Part shown: positions 45,523-55,013 of the stretch, in pieces
Numbering within the stretch: position 1 is the first letter of the stretch
Layout of the letters: every line of letters starts with the position of its first letter
DNA from: Desulfobacter sp.
GTDB taxonomy: Bacteria; Desulfobacterota; Desulfobacteria; Desulfobacterales; Desulfobacteraceae
Assembly (NCBI GenBank): GCA_028768545.1
Contig: CP054838.1
Location: 2,839,001 to 2,903,000, forward strand
Direction: 5' to 3'
DNA length: 64,000 nt
Translations under genes and position numbers: made by a program
Notes under the pieces: generated by a model
Told to the model about the DNA's origin: nothing
Seen by the model: only the letters and a program-made list of their open reading frames with translations
Database searches by the model: none

Positions 45523-46170
45523 TCAAGAAATGACCTGTCCCCCTGAGACCACCCCGTGGCAGCGGCAGGCCGTGGCCACAAAACAAGGCCCCTGGTGGTC
45601 ACAAAGCCTGTCCAGAAGATCAAACAAAACGTTGGGACGATATCCCCCCACCCCCGGGCCAAGCTGACAACTTTGAATCACAAAGGGTTGAATCCCCAAA
45701 AGATCTATTTTAGACAGAAGGGTAAACATATCCTCTTTTCGCGGTTTTCCTGTTTTGGTGCATTTATCGTCCGGCTCATTGCAGTTCGGCGGGCAGATAA
45801 AATCAGCATGGCTGACATAAATCTGGGTCTGGGCCCCGCGCATGGGATTGGGCAAAAGCGGGTCAATCTCCTGGGGTAAAAGAACAGGGGTCAGTCTTGT
45901 TTCTCCCATTTTCAACACAGACCATTCCCAGGCAAGGTGAACCGGCAGGGCCGGCACAATCCAGTCTGGCCCATGGGTCTTGGTCAGATGCTCATTCAAA
46001 AAAATGCTGCCGTCACAGGCCGTGACCGAGCATCCCAATGCCGTTGCCCGCACAAGCGCGTTTTCATCCAGGTCCACCAGGGTGACCTCATATTTTTTTT
46101 CCTGGTTAAAAAGCCATTTGGCCGCCCGAAGTCCAAACTGCCCTGCACCAATGATCCATATGGTTTCCAT
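45523..46170 (-). CDS. Rossmann-fold protein with Cys-rich insert, unknown function
   Basis: 215 aa from the ATG at 46170. The N-terminus is a nucleotide-binding motif IIGAGQFGLRAAKWL followed by a second strand ending VDLDE, as in TrkA-N/NAD(P)-binding domains. A Cys-rich part follows (CPPNCNEPDDKC), and the C-terminus has ATACRCHGV. This could bind NAD(P) plus a metal, but no family name can be assigned with confidence. The gene is single between IS6 copy E and the MerR gene. Confidence 0.6.
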   Translation of the reverse strand: METIWIIGAGQFGLRAAKWLFNQEKKYEVTLVDLDENALVRATALGCSVTACDGSIFLNEHLTKTHGPDWIVPALPVHLAWEWSVLKMGETRLTPVLLPQEIDPLLPNPMRGAQTQIYVSHADFICPPNCNEPDDKCTKTGKPRKEDMFTLLSKIDLLGIQPFVIQSCQLGPGVGGYRPNVLFDLLDRLCDHQGPCFVATACRCHGVVSGGQVIS

Positions 46171-46399
46171 GGTCAAATTATCCTATGCCTGCCCTCTGGT
46201 GTCAAGTTAGGTTCACGGTCAAATTAAAATCCTCCCCAATATGGCTCAGGACGTTTAATCGTATTCAAGGCTGGGAGCCTTAAAATTCAGCAGCTAAAAT
46301 CCACCGGCTAAAATCCAAGAAGAATTCAGGGCCATGGCCCTTATTTAAAAGCCCCCAAAAACCTGCTGACAAATCCCTAGTTGACAAAAGCAGGACTAT

Positions 46400-46413
46400 C
46401 GTTTACGTAAACG
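46400..46413. promoter_or_regulatory. Operator-like palindrome upstream of the MerR gene
   Basis: CGTTTACGTAAACG is a perfect 14-bp palindrome downstream of a TTGACA (46381-46386), overlapping the place where a -10 box would lie, and 32 bp before the merR start. It resembles the TTTACGT-type sites of MerR regulators controlling acyl-CoA catabolism, so autoregulation is likely. Confidence 0.65.
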
Positions 46414-46445
46414 TTAAGTTTAATATTTTTACAAAAAGGATCCCC

Positions 46446-46859
46446 ATGCCCCCCAAAGTGCCCAAGCGTCTCACCATTTCCCAGATCGCTGACCAATTGG
46501 ACGTTTCCACCCGGACCATCCGGTTTTACGAGGAAAAAGGATTGATCCTGCCCCAGAGGAAAAAGGGAAATCAACGGATCTACCCCCCCCGGAACAAGGC
46601 CAGGCTCAAACTGATCCTCCGGGGAAAGCGGTTCGGATTCAGGCTTGAAGAAATCGCCCAGATGATCAGCATGGCCGACACCGTGCCGGATGAACTCGAC
46701 CAGATTGAAAAAAGCCTGGCCTTTGGCGAGGCAAAACTGGAACAGATCCGGGAAAGGAAAAAAGAACTGTCATTGTTGGAGCTTGATATTCTGGCCACCC
46801 GGAAAAAGCTGGTCAACCGGAAAAAACAGATTGAAAAAGCAGGCCAGACTCCCCTTTAA
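46446..46859 (+). CDS. MerR-family regulator, probably of acyl-CoA degradation
   Basis: 137 aa. Residues 8-35 form the MerR winged helix-turn-helix (LTISQIADQLDVSTRTIRFYEEKGLI), followed by the second wing (RIYPP) and a C-terminal coiled coil (90-135). No metal-binding cysteines, so not a MerR/CueR metal sensor; it resembles the LiuR-type branch. AAGGA precedes the ATG. An acyl-CoA dehydrogenase fragment lies 22 nt downstream, supporting the assignment. Confidence 0.8.
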   Translation: MPPKVPKRLTISQIADQLDVSTRTIRFYEEKGLILPQRKKGNQRIYPPRNKARLKLILRGKRFGFRLEEIAQMISMADTVPDELDQIEKSLAFGEAKLEQIRERKKELSLLELDILATRKKLVNRKKQIEKAGQTPL

Positions 46860-46881
46860 CCCCTTAAAAAAAGGCATTCCC

Positions 46882-47018
46882 ATGTTTGACTATTTATTAA
46901 ACGAATCACAGCTCAAGCTCAAGGCCGAGGCCCGGGATTTTGTGAAAAGCATTCCCAGACAGATGATACTGGACATGGACAATGACAAGATCCAGTTTCC
47001 CAAAGAATTTCTCAAAGA
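46882..47018 (+). pseudogene. Acyl-CoA dehydrogenase N-terminal fragment
   Basis: About 45 residues from the ATG at 46882 (LLNESQLKLKAEARDFVKS) match the N-terminal helix of acyl-CoA dehydrogenases. The gene is cut by IS6 copy F after FLKE; the remaining 330 or so residues of a normal enzyme are absent from the window. Confidence 0.75.
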
Positions 47019-47855
47019 GGTTCTGTTGCAAAAAAGATTTCCAGGACAAAGAGATCGTTCAGGCGTAAAATTTACGCAGCATAAGAAAACAGATTTTCGA
47101 CGAATTCTTTCTGCTTTAAAATTTCTCCCTTCCTGATATTTTTAACTTGTCCTTTTCTGATCATGTTCATAATTTCATAGCCTTTTAGCGTCCGCCAGGC
47201 AGAATGAAATGTCTTGAACCCCATACCAGCTCTGACAAGCTTTTTGATAAACCGGTGGTCTTGCTCAATAATATTGTTCAGATATTTATTCTGTCTTAGG
47301 ATACAGTCCTTATTCAGAAGCTTTTTTTCTTTCAAAGCCTTTACTGCCGGAGGATATGCAGGATTTCCGTCAACACTCAGAACCCGAGGTCTGGAGCTAT
47401 TGGAAGCTCGCAGCATCTTTTTAAAAAATCGTTTGGCAGATTCCATATTACGTCTGCTGCGAAGAAGAAAATCGATGGTATTTCCACGGGAATCGACCGC
47501 TCGGTAAAGATACTTCATTTTCCCCCGCACCTTGATATATGTTTCATCAATACGGTAAGAATCATTTGATTGCCGCAGATACTTCCTGCTTCGCTTTTCC
47601 ATTTCAGGAGCATAGCGCTGAACCCATCGGTAAATGGTACTGTGATCCACAGACAAGCCCCGTTCTTGCATCATCTCTTCCAGATTCCTGTAACTCAGTT
47701 GATATCTCAGATACCAGCGAACATTTAACAGGATGATTTCTTTTTGATAATGACGCCACTTGAAAGGGTTTTCATTTTTCATACTATCTCTCTGCAAATA
47801 AATTAGTGCCAAAACGGACTTGTATCAGACATTAATAATTTTTTGCAACAGAACC
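47019..47855 (-). mobile_element. IS6-family insertion sequence, copy F
   Basis: 837 bp, leftward. Flanks CTCAAAGA and CCATCTAT do not match. One side is an acyl-CoA dehydrogenase fragment, the other an amidinotransferase fragment. Confidence 0.95.
47072..47782 (-). CDS. IS6-family transposase (copy F)
   Basis: 236 aa with intact triad; one difference from the others (Gln for Glu at residue 13, HYQKEI). Confidence 0.95.
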   Translation of the reverse strand: MKNENPFKWRHYQKEIILLNVRWYLRYQLSYRNLEEMMQERGLSVDHSTIYRWVQRYAPEMEKRSRKYLRQSNDSYRIDETYIKVRGKMKYLYRAVDSRGNTIDFLLRSRRNMESAKRFFKKMLRASNSSRPRVLSVDGNPAYPPAVKALKEKKLLNKDCILRQNKYLNNIIEQDHRFIKKLVRAGMGFKTFHSAWRTLKGYEIMNMIRKGQVKNIRKGEILKQKEFVENLFSYAA

Positions 47856-48223
47856 CCATCTATCATACCAATGTCATGATGAGCATCGGCGATAAATATG
47901 CCGTGGTCTGTCTTGAATGCATCCCCAACAAAGAAGAACGGGCCCAGGTCCGCACCTTTCTTGAAAAAGAATTTGAGATTATTGAGATCTCCATGGATCA
48001 GATGGAAAATTATTTTTGCGGCAATATCCTCCAGGTCAACTTGGCAGGGGGGCGTGCCCTGATTGTCATGTCCCAGAAAGCCCATGACGAGTTTAACGCG
48101 GATCAGATCAAAAGGCTCCAGGCCCACGGCCGTATTCTGCCCATGGATCTGACCGTCATAGAGACCATTGGCGGCGGCAGTGCCCGGTGCATGATGGCGG
48201 AAATTTTTTCAGAAAAAAAATAA
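47856..48223 (+). pseudogene. Amidinotransferase/citrulline hydrolase-like (CtlX) C-terminal fragment
   Basis: About 122 residues in frame to the stop at 48223. IYHTNVMMSIG contains the expected catalytic His and GGGSARCMMAEIF the catalytic Cys of the amidinotransferase/dimethylarginine dimethylaminohydrolase superfamily. The N-terminal half (Asp/Arg-binding region) is missing because IS6 copy F replaced it, so it is non-functional. Confidence 0.75.
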
Positions 48224-48228
48224 GGTCC

Positions 48229-48252
48229 GGCCTTTTTTTTCAAGGCCTTTTT
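48229..48252 (+). terminator. Intrinsic terminator
   Basis: GGCCTT (48229-48234) pairs with AAGGCC (48242-48247), followed by TTTTTC. It lies 6 nt after the stop of the amidinotransferase fragment. Confidence 0.7.
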
Positions 48253-48436
48253 CAACCATCCTGACGGGGGTAGGCTTTGGTGAAAAACCAATGGGGTGGG
48301 CAAGGGAGTATCGCTTTGGCCGGCCTGTGTTTTTATCCTGTGCCGGGGTGGTATTCGTGGGTGAAGTCTAGTATATATAAAATTTTAGTTTATGCGTGAA
48401 TCTGCTTTTACGGCTTAGAATATAAAGGATGTTTCA

Positions 48437-49579
48437 ATGATTGATGAAAAACGGCTGGGGGATATGTTTACCCTGCTGGCCCAGATAGATTCCGAATCCC
48501 ATCATGAGGCTGAAATTGCCAAAACCCTTGAATCCATTTTAAAGGGCATGGGGGCCAAGGTTGTGTTTGATGATGCTGCCCAGAAAGTGGGGGGCGACTG
48601 TGGAAATCTGATTGCCAAATTCAAGGGCAATGTGGATGTTGAACCTGTTTTTCTTTCCGGCCATATGGACACGGTGGTTCCCGGCAAAGGGGTCAAGGTG
48701 CGTTTTGAAAACGGGGTCTTTAAAAGTGACGGCACCACCATCTTAGGCTCGGATGATAAATCTGCTCTGGCCATTATCCTGGAGGTCATGACCGTGATCC
48801 AGGAAAACAATTTGCCCTGTCCCCCCGTGGAAGTTGTGTTTACCGTGTGTGAGGAAGTCGGCCTTGAAGGGGCCAAAAATATTGATCTCTCCCTCATGGA
48901 TTCACGGTTTGGATATATTCTGGATTCCACAGACACCGAAGGCATTGTCACCCGCGCCCCTTCTGCCAATAAGATCACGGCAAAGGTCTTTGGCCGGGCC
49001 GCCCATGCCGGGGCAGCCCCTGAAAAAGGCATTTCAGCCATTTATGCGGCATCAAGGGCCATTGCCAAACTGGAGCTTGGGCGCATCGACCCTGTGACCA
49101 CCTGTAACCTCGGGGTGATTTCCGGGGGTATGGCCACCAATATCGTGCCCGAGTATGTGGAAATCTTAGGAGAGGCCAGGTCCCATGACATGGCCACCCT
49201 GGACAAGGTGACAACCACTATTGTTGAGACCTTTGAGCAGACGGCCAAATCCCTCAGGCTCCCGGGCCAGGATCTGCCCCGGGTGGAGATGGAGGTGGAA
49301 CAGGATTTTCCCTATACCGATATTCCCGAAGACCACAGGACCATTGTTTTGGCCAGAAAGGCTGCCGCCGCTCTGGGACGGACCCTTGAATCCAAAACCA
49401 TCGGCGGCGGGGCAGATGCCAATATCTTTTTTCGAAAAGGCATTGTGGCAGGAGTCCTGGGCACGGGCATGACCGATGTCCATACCCTCAAAGAATCCAT
49501 TGCCCTCAAGGACATGGTCTCCTGCGCAGATCTGATTCTGGCGATTCTCAAGGTTCATGCCCAAGGTCAGGGGGTTTAG
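48437..49579 (+). CDS. M20-family peptidase (PepT/deacylase-like)
   Basis: 380 aa metallopeptidase of the M20 family. Metal ligands and catalytic residues are visible: LSGHMDTV (His and Asp), GSDDKSALA (bridging Asp), VFTVCEEVGLEGA (Glu-Glu), ILDSTDTEG, the dimerisation domain, and GGGADANIF with the final His in MTDVHTLKE. It would act in the cytoplasm on tripeptides or N-acyl amino acids; substrate is not predictable. Its stop abuts larC. Confidence 0.85.
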   Translation: MIDEKRLGDMFTLLAQIDSESHHEAEIAKTLESILKGMGAKVVFDDAAQKVGGDCGNLIAKFKGNVDVEPVFLSGHMDTVVPGKGVKVRFENGVFKSDGTTILGSDDKSALAIILEVMTVIQENNLPCPPVEVVFTVCEEVGLEGAKNIDLSLMDSRFGYILDSTDTEGIVTRAPSANKITAKVFGRAAHAGAAPEKGISAIYAASRAIAKLELGRIDPVTTCNLGVISGGMATNIVPEYVEILGEARSHDMATLDKVTTTIVETFEQTAKSLRLPGQDLPRVEMEVEQDFPYTDIPEDHRTIVLARKAAAALGRTLESKTIGGGADANIFFRKGIVAGVLGTGMTDVHTLKESIALKDMVSCADLILAILKVHAQGQGV

Positions 49580-50830
49580 ATGATTCTTTATCTGGATATG
49601 ATGTCCGGGATTTCAGGGGACATGACCCTGGGCGCCCTGGTGGACCTGAGCGTTCCTCTGGACTGGTTGACCCAGAAATTATCTCCCATTTTAAAGGGGT
49701 TTGATCTCAGATCCGAGATTGTATACCGGCATCATCTGCGGGCGGTAAATCTTTTTGTGGATATTACTGACCATACCTCTTCCCGGCATTATGTTGATAT
49801 CAGGGCAATGATTGAACGAGCAGACCTGCCCCCGGGGGTAAAAGACAATTCCCTGGCTGCCTTTGAGAAAATTGCAGCAGCAGAGGCCCATATCCACGGC
49901 AAGCCCATGGATCAGGTCCATTTCCATGAGATCGGGGGCATTGATTCTCTGGTGGATATCATCGGCTGTTTTTTAGGGATTCACTACCTTGGGGTGACCC
50001 GGGTTGAGGCCTCAAATATCCCGGTGGGCTCGGGGTTTATTGACTGTGCCCACGGTAAAATACCCGTGCCCGTACCGGCCACTCTGGGGATTTTAAAAGG
50101 GCTGCCCGTGATTCCCTCCGATGCCAAGACAGAGATTGTCACGCCCACAGGTGCCGCCATTGTGGCGGTTTTGGCTCAACATTTCGGTCCCATGCCTCAA
50201 ATGCAGATTTCAAAGGTGGGATACGGCGCCGGCAAGCGGGAGACCGGGGCAAGCGTTCCCAACCTGGTCCGCATGGTCCTGGGAAAACCCTTGGCCGGAG
50301 AGGTAGAGGATCTGGACAAGAACCCGCATATTTTTCATGACCAGGTGATGGTGATCACCACCAATGTGGATGATATGAATCCTGAATTGCTCGGTTTTGT
50401 CATGGAGGCCCTGTTTGAAAAAGGGGCTCTGGATGTGAGTTTTTCTCCGGCCTTTATGAAAAAGAGCCGGCCCGGCACCCGGGTGGAGGTGATCTGTAAA
50501 TCCAAAGACCTTAAGATTTTATCAGAGCTTGTCCTGACCCAGACCTCCGCCATTGGCCTGAGGTTTTATCCCTGTGACCGAATGGTTCTTGCGCGGGAAA
50601 CCGTGTTGGTAAACACCTCTTCTGATACAGGCCTTGGCAAAGTTCAGGTGAAAAAAATCACAGATCCCAGAGGCGATCTGCGGTATGTGCCTGAATACGA
50701 AGACTGCCGGAAAAAGGCCCTTGAACTGGATATCCCCTTACGGGAAGTCTATGACAGGATTCTGACGGCCGTGAATCCACTTGACAGGGAAAAGACCAGA
50801 TTATACAAGAGCCTTAAAGGAAAATCCTGA
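49580..50830 (+). CDS. larC: Nickel pincer cofactor biosynthesis protein LarC
   Basis: 416 aa of the LarC/DUF111 family, the CTP-dependent nickel insertase that completes the NPN cofactor of lactate racemase and related enzymes. Seen: YLDMMSGISGDMTLGALVD at the N-terminus, HVHFHEIGGIDSLVDI-type His-rich motif (VHFHEIGG), ATLGILKGLPV, the VGYGAGKRE motif and the C-terminal domain with TNVDDMNPE. One uninterrupted frame, unlike the larC1/larC2 frameshift arrangement of some lactobacilli. No larA, larB or larE in the window. Confidence 0.92.
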   Translation: MILYLDMMSGISGDMTLGALVDLSVPLDWLTQKLSPILKGFDLRSEIVYRHHLRAVNLFVDITDHTSSRHYVDIRAMIERADLPPGVKDNSLAAFEKIAAAEAHIHGKPMDQVHFHEIGGIDSLVDIIGCFLGIHYLGVTRVEASNIPVGSGFIDCAHGKIPVPVPATLGILKGLPVIPSDAKTEIVTPTGAAIVAVLAQHFGPMPQMQISKVGYGAGKRETGASVPNLVRMVLGKPLAGEVEDLDKNPHIFHDQVMVITTNVDDMNPELLGFVMEALFEKGALDVSFSPAFMKKSRPGTRVEVICKSKDLKILSELVLTQTSAIGLRFYPCDRMVLARETVLVNTSSDTGLGKVQVKKITDPRGDLRYVPEYEDCRKKALELDIPLREVYDRILTAVNPLDREKTRLYKSLKGKS

Positions 50831-51306
50831 TGGCCCTGAACCGGCGCGTGATTCTCTTTCTGGCCACAGGCTTTGGTCTGGGAAAGATGCCTGTGGCGCC
50901 CGGCACCTTCGGCACCCTGGCAGGCCTGCCCTTTATTTTTTTAATGGATAATTTGGGATCCTGGTCAGGCCAGGGGGGTCAATGTTTTTTTCTGGTCTGT
51001 TTTTTTCTGGTCTCAATCGTTCTTGCAGACCGGGCAGAAAAGATCCTGGGCCTTGATGATCCGGGCTGCATTGTCGTTGATGAGATGGTTGGATATTGTA
51101 TTGCGGTGTGCCTTGTGCCGATAACCCCCATGACGCTTTTGGCGGGATTTGCGGCATTTCGGTGCTTTGATATACTAAAACCCATGCCGGTCCGGTATTT
51201 TGAGAAAAATTTTTCCGGCGGGGCCGGTGTGGTATTGGATGATATAATGGCAGGGGTGCTGGCTGCACCCCTGGTTAAAATGGTATACCTTTCAGGTGTG
51301 CTCTAG
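50830..51306 (+). CDS. pgpA: Phosphatidylglycerophosphatase A
   Basis: 158-aa inner-membrane phosphatase that removes the phosphate of phosphatidylglycerol-phosphate in phospholipid synthesis. Motifs: [17 protein letters not shown] near the N-terminus, [15 protein letters not shown] (metal-binding acids) and FRCFDILKP. Four hydrophobic helices. Its ATG overlaps the larC stop (TGATG). Confidence 0.92.
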   Translation: MALNRRVILFLATGFGLGKMPVAPGTFGTLAGLPFIFLMDNLGSWSGQGGQCFFLVCFFLVSIVLADRAEKILGLDDPGCIVVDEMVGYCIAVCLVPITPMTLLAGFAAFRCFDILKPMPVRYFEKNFSGGAGVVLDDIMAGVLAAPLVKMVYLSGVL

Positions 51307-51317
51307 GAGAAAAAGGC

Positions 51318-52361
51318 ATGGATAAGAACAAAGATAGGGAAAAGGCGGTCCAGACAGCCATGAGCCAGATCGAACGTCAGTTCGGCAAAGGCTCTATTAT
51401 GAAACTGGGAGGCCGTGAGATTGAAGCGGTCCCTGTGATCCGGTCCGGCTCCCTGGCCCTGGACAAGGCCCTGGGTGTGGGCGGATATCCCCGGGGACGG
51501 GTGATTGAAATCTACGGACCTGAATCTTCAGGCAAAACCACCCTGGCCCTTCATGCCGTTGCCCAGGCCCAGAAGGACGGGGGCATTGCCGCATTCATCG
51601 ATGCCGAGCATGCCCTGGACGTTTCCTATGCCAAGCGTCTGGGCGTGGACTGCGATGAGCTTTTAGTCTCCCAGCCCGATACGGGGGAGCAGGCCCTTGA
51701 AATTGCGGATATGCTTGTCAGAAGCGGGGGGATCGACATCATGGTTGTGGACTCGGTGGCCGCCCTTGTGCCCCGGTCTGAAATTGAGGGTGAGATGGGA
51801 GATTCCCACATGGGGCTCCAGGCAAGGCTCATGTCCCAGGCCTTGAGAAAGCTCACCGGCACCATCGGCAAGACCCAGACCACTATTATATTCATCAACC
51901 AGATCCGCATGAAAATCGGTGTGGTTTACGGCAATCCTGAAACCACCACCGGTGGCAATGCCTTAAAATTTTACGCCTCCATGCGCCTTGAAATCCGCAA
52001 GGCTGCGGCCATCAAGGAAGGCCAGGATATCATGGGCAACAGGACACGGGTCAAGGTGGTCAAAAACAAGCTGGCCCCGCCCTTTAAAAATGTGGAATTC
52101 GATCTCATGTACGGAGAAGGCATCTCCAGAACCGGGGATCTTCTGGACATGGGCGTGGAGCTGGATGTGGTGGACAAGAGCGGGTCCTGGTATTCCTATG
52201 GCGGAGAGCGCATCGGACAGGGCCGGGAAAATGTTAAAGCCTTTTTAATTGACAATCCGGATATCTTTGATGCCATTGAGACCAAGGTGCGCACGGAATT
52301 GGGTATTGCAGGACCGGAAACTAAAAAAAGCAAATCAAAAGACAGTTTGCTGGACGTATAG
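51318..52361 (+). CDS. recA: Recombinase A
   Basis: 347 aa, normal length. Walker [14 protein letters not shown], Walker [14 protein letters not shown]1 and L2 loops (GEMGDSHMG and [27 protein letters not shown]). Mediates recombinational repair and SOS induction, possibly including cleavage of the S24 repressor at 43562. No recX follows. AGGAGA lies before the ATG. Confidence 0.97.
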   Translation: MDKNKDREKAVQTAMSQIERQFGKGSIMKLGGREIEAVPVIRSGSLALDKALGVGGYPRGRVIEIYGPESSGKTTLALHAVAQAQKDGGIAAFIDAEHALDVSYAKRLGVDCDELLVSQPDTGEQALEIADMLVRSGGIDIMVVDSVAALVPRSEIEGEMGDSHMGLQARLMSQALRKLTGTIGKTQTTIIFINQIRMKIGVVYGNPETTTGGNALKFYASMRLEIRKAAAIKEGQDIMGNRTRVKVVKNKLAPPFKNVEFDLMYGEGISRTGDLLDMGVELDVVDKSGSWYSYGGERIGQGRENVKAFLIDNPDIFDAIETKVRTELGIAGPETKKSKSKDSLLDV

Positions 52362-52391
52362 TCTGGTGGGAGAAGATCAGGAGCCAAGAAA

Positions 52392-55013
52392 ATGACAGGT
52401 AATGAAGCCAGGAAAATCTTTTTAGACTATTTTAACAAACACAATCACCGCCAGGTAAGGTCTTCGTCTCTGGTCCCCCAGGACGATCCCACCCTTTTAT
52501 TTGTCAATGCCGGTATGGTCCAGTTTAAACGGGTGTTTACCGGAGATGAAAAAAGAGAATATTCAAGGGCGGTGACCTCCCAGAAATGCGTGAGAGCCGG
52601 CGGCAAGCACAATGATCTTGAAAATGTCGGTTACACGGCCCGCCACCATACCTTTTTTGAAATGCTGGGTAATTTTTCCTTTGGCGATTATTTCAAGGAC
52701 CAGGCCATTGAATTCGGCTGGGACCTGCTCACCAACGGGTACGGGTTTGACAAGGAAAAATTGTACATCTCGGTCTACAAGGATGATGACGAGGCCTATG
52801 ATATCTGGCGGGACAAGATCGGGATTCCTGAATCGCGGATCTGCCGTTTGGGAGAGGAAGACAACTTCTGGGCCATGGGCGATACAGGTCCCTGCGGTCC
52901 GTGTTCCGAAATCCATATTGACCGGGGCGCCGAGTTTGGCTGCGATGATCCCAATTGTGCCGTGGGCTGCGACTGCGACCGGTGGTTAGAACTTTGGAAC
53001 CTGGTATTCATGCAGTATGAAAGAAGTGAAGACGGGACCATGACGCCCCTGCCCAAACCGAGCATTGACACCGGCCTTGGCCTTGAGCGGATCATCTCGG
53101 TTCTTCAGGATGTGCTCACCAATTATGATACCGACCTTTTTATCCCCATCATGGAAAAGGTGGGAGATCTTGCCGGAAAAAAACGAGGGGAATCCAAAGA
53201 GGTTGAAGTGGCCATGAAGGTTATCGCAGATCATTCAAGGGCATCTGCCTTTTTGATCTGTGACGGGGTGTTGCCCGCCAACGAGGGCCGGGGCTATGTG
53301 CTGCGCCGGATCATGCGCCGGGCCATCCGGTACGGCAGAAGCATCGGCCTTGTTAAACCCTTTTTACATGAAACCGTTCAAACGGTTTTTTCCATCATGG
53401 ATGAGGCCTACCCAGAACTCAAAGACTCTGCCGCCTTTATTCTCAACGTGGTGAAAAACGAAGAGGAAAAATTTTTAGAAACCCTGGGCACGGGCATGAA
53501 GCTTTTGGAAGCCACCATTGAAAAACTCATTAACCAGGGGCAGAAAACCATTCCCGGCGATGTGATTTTCAAGCTCTACGACACCTTCGGGTTTCCCGTG
53601 GATATTATTGCAGACCATGTTAAAGAGATGGAGATGGGGCTGGACATGGACGGGTTTGATCGGGCCATGGCCGAGCAAAAGGCCAGATCCAAATCCAAAA
53701 CAAAATTTGCCGGCGTGGGCCAGGCCTATAAACCCTTGACCTCTGCCGGGGTGAAAACCGTGTTTTTAGGCTATGACCATCTTAAAACCGAGTCAGAACT
53801 GCTCATCCTGGTCAAAGATGACAAGGCCCTTGAAAAGGCCTGCAAAGGCGACGAAGTCGAACTGGTCACGAACGAGACCGTGTTTTATGCCGAATCCGGG
53901 GGGCAGGTCGGGGATCAGGGCCGGTTTGAAAATCGAGACTGCATTGTTGAGATCCAGGATACGGTAAAGGATCCTTCAGGCCTGTTTATCCACAAGGGAA
54001 AGGTGATTCAAGGAGAATGCAAAAAAGGGGATAAATTCACCCTGGGTGTGGATGCTAAGAGGCGTGGTGCCATTGCCATCAATCATTCGGCCACCCATAT
54101 TCTGCATTCAGCCCTGCGGTCTGTGCTCGGGGATCATGTCAAGCAGTCCGGTTCACTTGTGACCCCTGAACGCTTGCGGTTTGATTTTACCCATTTTAGC
54201 GCCATCACCCCTGAGGATCTCTTTGCCATTGAGACCGAGGTGAATCTGCACATCCGGGAAAACCATGGGGTTCATACCCGGGAAATGGGCATGGACGAGG
54301 CGGTCAAGGCCGGTGCCACAGCCCTGTTTGAAGAAAAATACGGAGATGTGGTCCGGGTGGTTTCCCAGGGAAAATTTTCCCAGGAGCTTTGCGGGGGCAC
54401 CCATACCCGGGCTTCGGGTGATATCGGACTGTTCCGCATTCTCTCCGAAGGCGGGATTGCCTCAGGGATTCGCCGCATTGAGGCCGTCACCGGACAGGCG
54501 GCCCTGTTAACGGTCCATAACGATCAGCAGGCCATTGAAGCTGCAGCCGCCATGCTCAAGGGAAACAAGGACGAGGTGGTGACCAAGGTTGAGACCCTGA
54601 TTGCCGAGAAAAAAGCCTTGGAAAAAGAACTTGAAGCGATCAAGGCCCGCCTGGCCTCAAAGTCGGTTGACACGATTGACCAGAGCATCAAAGAGGTCAA
54701 CGGGATCAAGGTGCTCTCCAAAAAGGTGGAGATTGAAAATCCGGGCCAGCTTCGGGATCTTGCAGACAAGTTCAAAAATAAGCTTAAATCAGGGGTTCTC
54801 CTTTTAGGGGCGGAATCCAAGGGCAAAGCCCTGCTCATTGCCGTGGTCACGGATGATCTGACCCAAACTTACAAAGCAGGCGATATTGTTAAAAAAGCCG
54901 CATCCATTGTGGGCGGCGGCGGCGGCGGGCGTCCGGACATGGCCCAGGCCGGCGGCATCCAGCCTGAAAACCTGGACAAAGCCCTTGAATCGGTATTTGA
55001 TATCATGTCATGA
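52392..55013 (+). CDS. alaS: Alanyl-tRNA synthetase
   Basis: 873 aa, full length. N-terminal catalytic core (SSSLVPQDDPTLLFVNAGM, RHHTFFEMLGNFSFGDYF), editing domain with NHSATHILHSALR, the zinc ligand motif CGGTHTRASGDIG, a coiled coil, and the C-terminal GGGGGGRPDMAQAGG. Charges tRNA-Ala. Directly downstream of recA as in many bacteria. Confidence 0.97.
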   Translation: MTGNEARKIFLDYFNKHNHRQVRSSSLVPQDDPTLLFVNAGMVQFKRVFTGDEKREYSRAVTSQKCVRAGGKHNDLENVGYTARHHTFFEMLGNFSFGDYFKDQAIEFGWDLLTNGYGFDKEKLYISVYKDDDEAYDIWRDKIGIPESRICRLGEEDNFWAMGDTGPCGPCSEIHIDRGAEFGCDDPNCAVGCDCDRWLELWNLVFMQYERSEDGTMTPLPKPSIDTGLGLERIISVLQDVLTNYDTDLFIPIMEKVGDLAGKKRGESKEVEVAMKVIADHSRASAFLICDGVLPANEGRGYVLRRIMRRAIRYGRSIGLVKPFLHETVQTVFSIMDEAYPELKDSAAFILNVVKNEEEKFLETLGTGMKLLEATIEKLINQGQKTIPGDVIFKLYDTFGFPVDIIADHVKEMEMGLDMDGFDRAMAEQKARSKSKTKFAGVGQAYKPLTSAGVKTVFLGYDHLKTESELLILVKDDKALEKACKGDEVELVTNETVFYAESGGQVGDQGRFENRDCIVEIQDTVKDPSGLFIHKGKVIQGECKKGDKFTLGVDAKRRGAIAINHSATHILHSALRSVLGDHVKQSGSLVTPERLRFDFTHFSAITPEDLFAIETEVNLHIRENHGVHTREMGMDEAVKAGATALFEEKYGDVVRVVSQGKFSQELCGGTHTRASGDIGLFRILSEGGIASGIRRIEAVTGQAALLTVHNDQQAIEAAAAMLKGNKDEVVTKVETLIAEKKALEKELEAIKARLASKSVDTIDQSIKEVNGIKVLSKKVEIENPGQLRDLADKFKNKLKSGVLLLGAESKGKALLIAVVTDDLTQTYKAGDIVKKAASIVGGGGGGRPDMAQAGGIQPENLDKALESVFDIMS

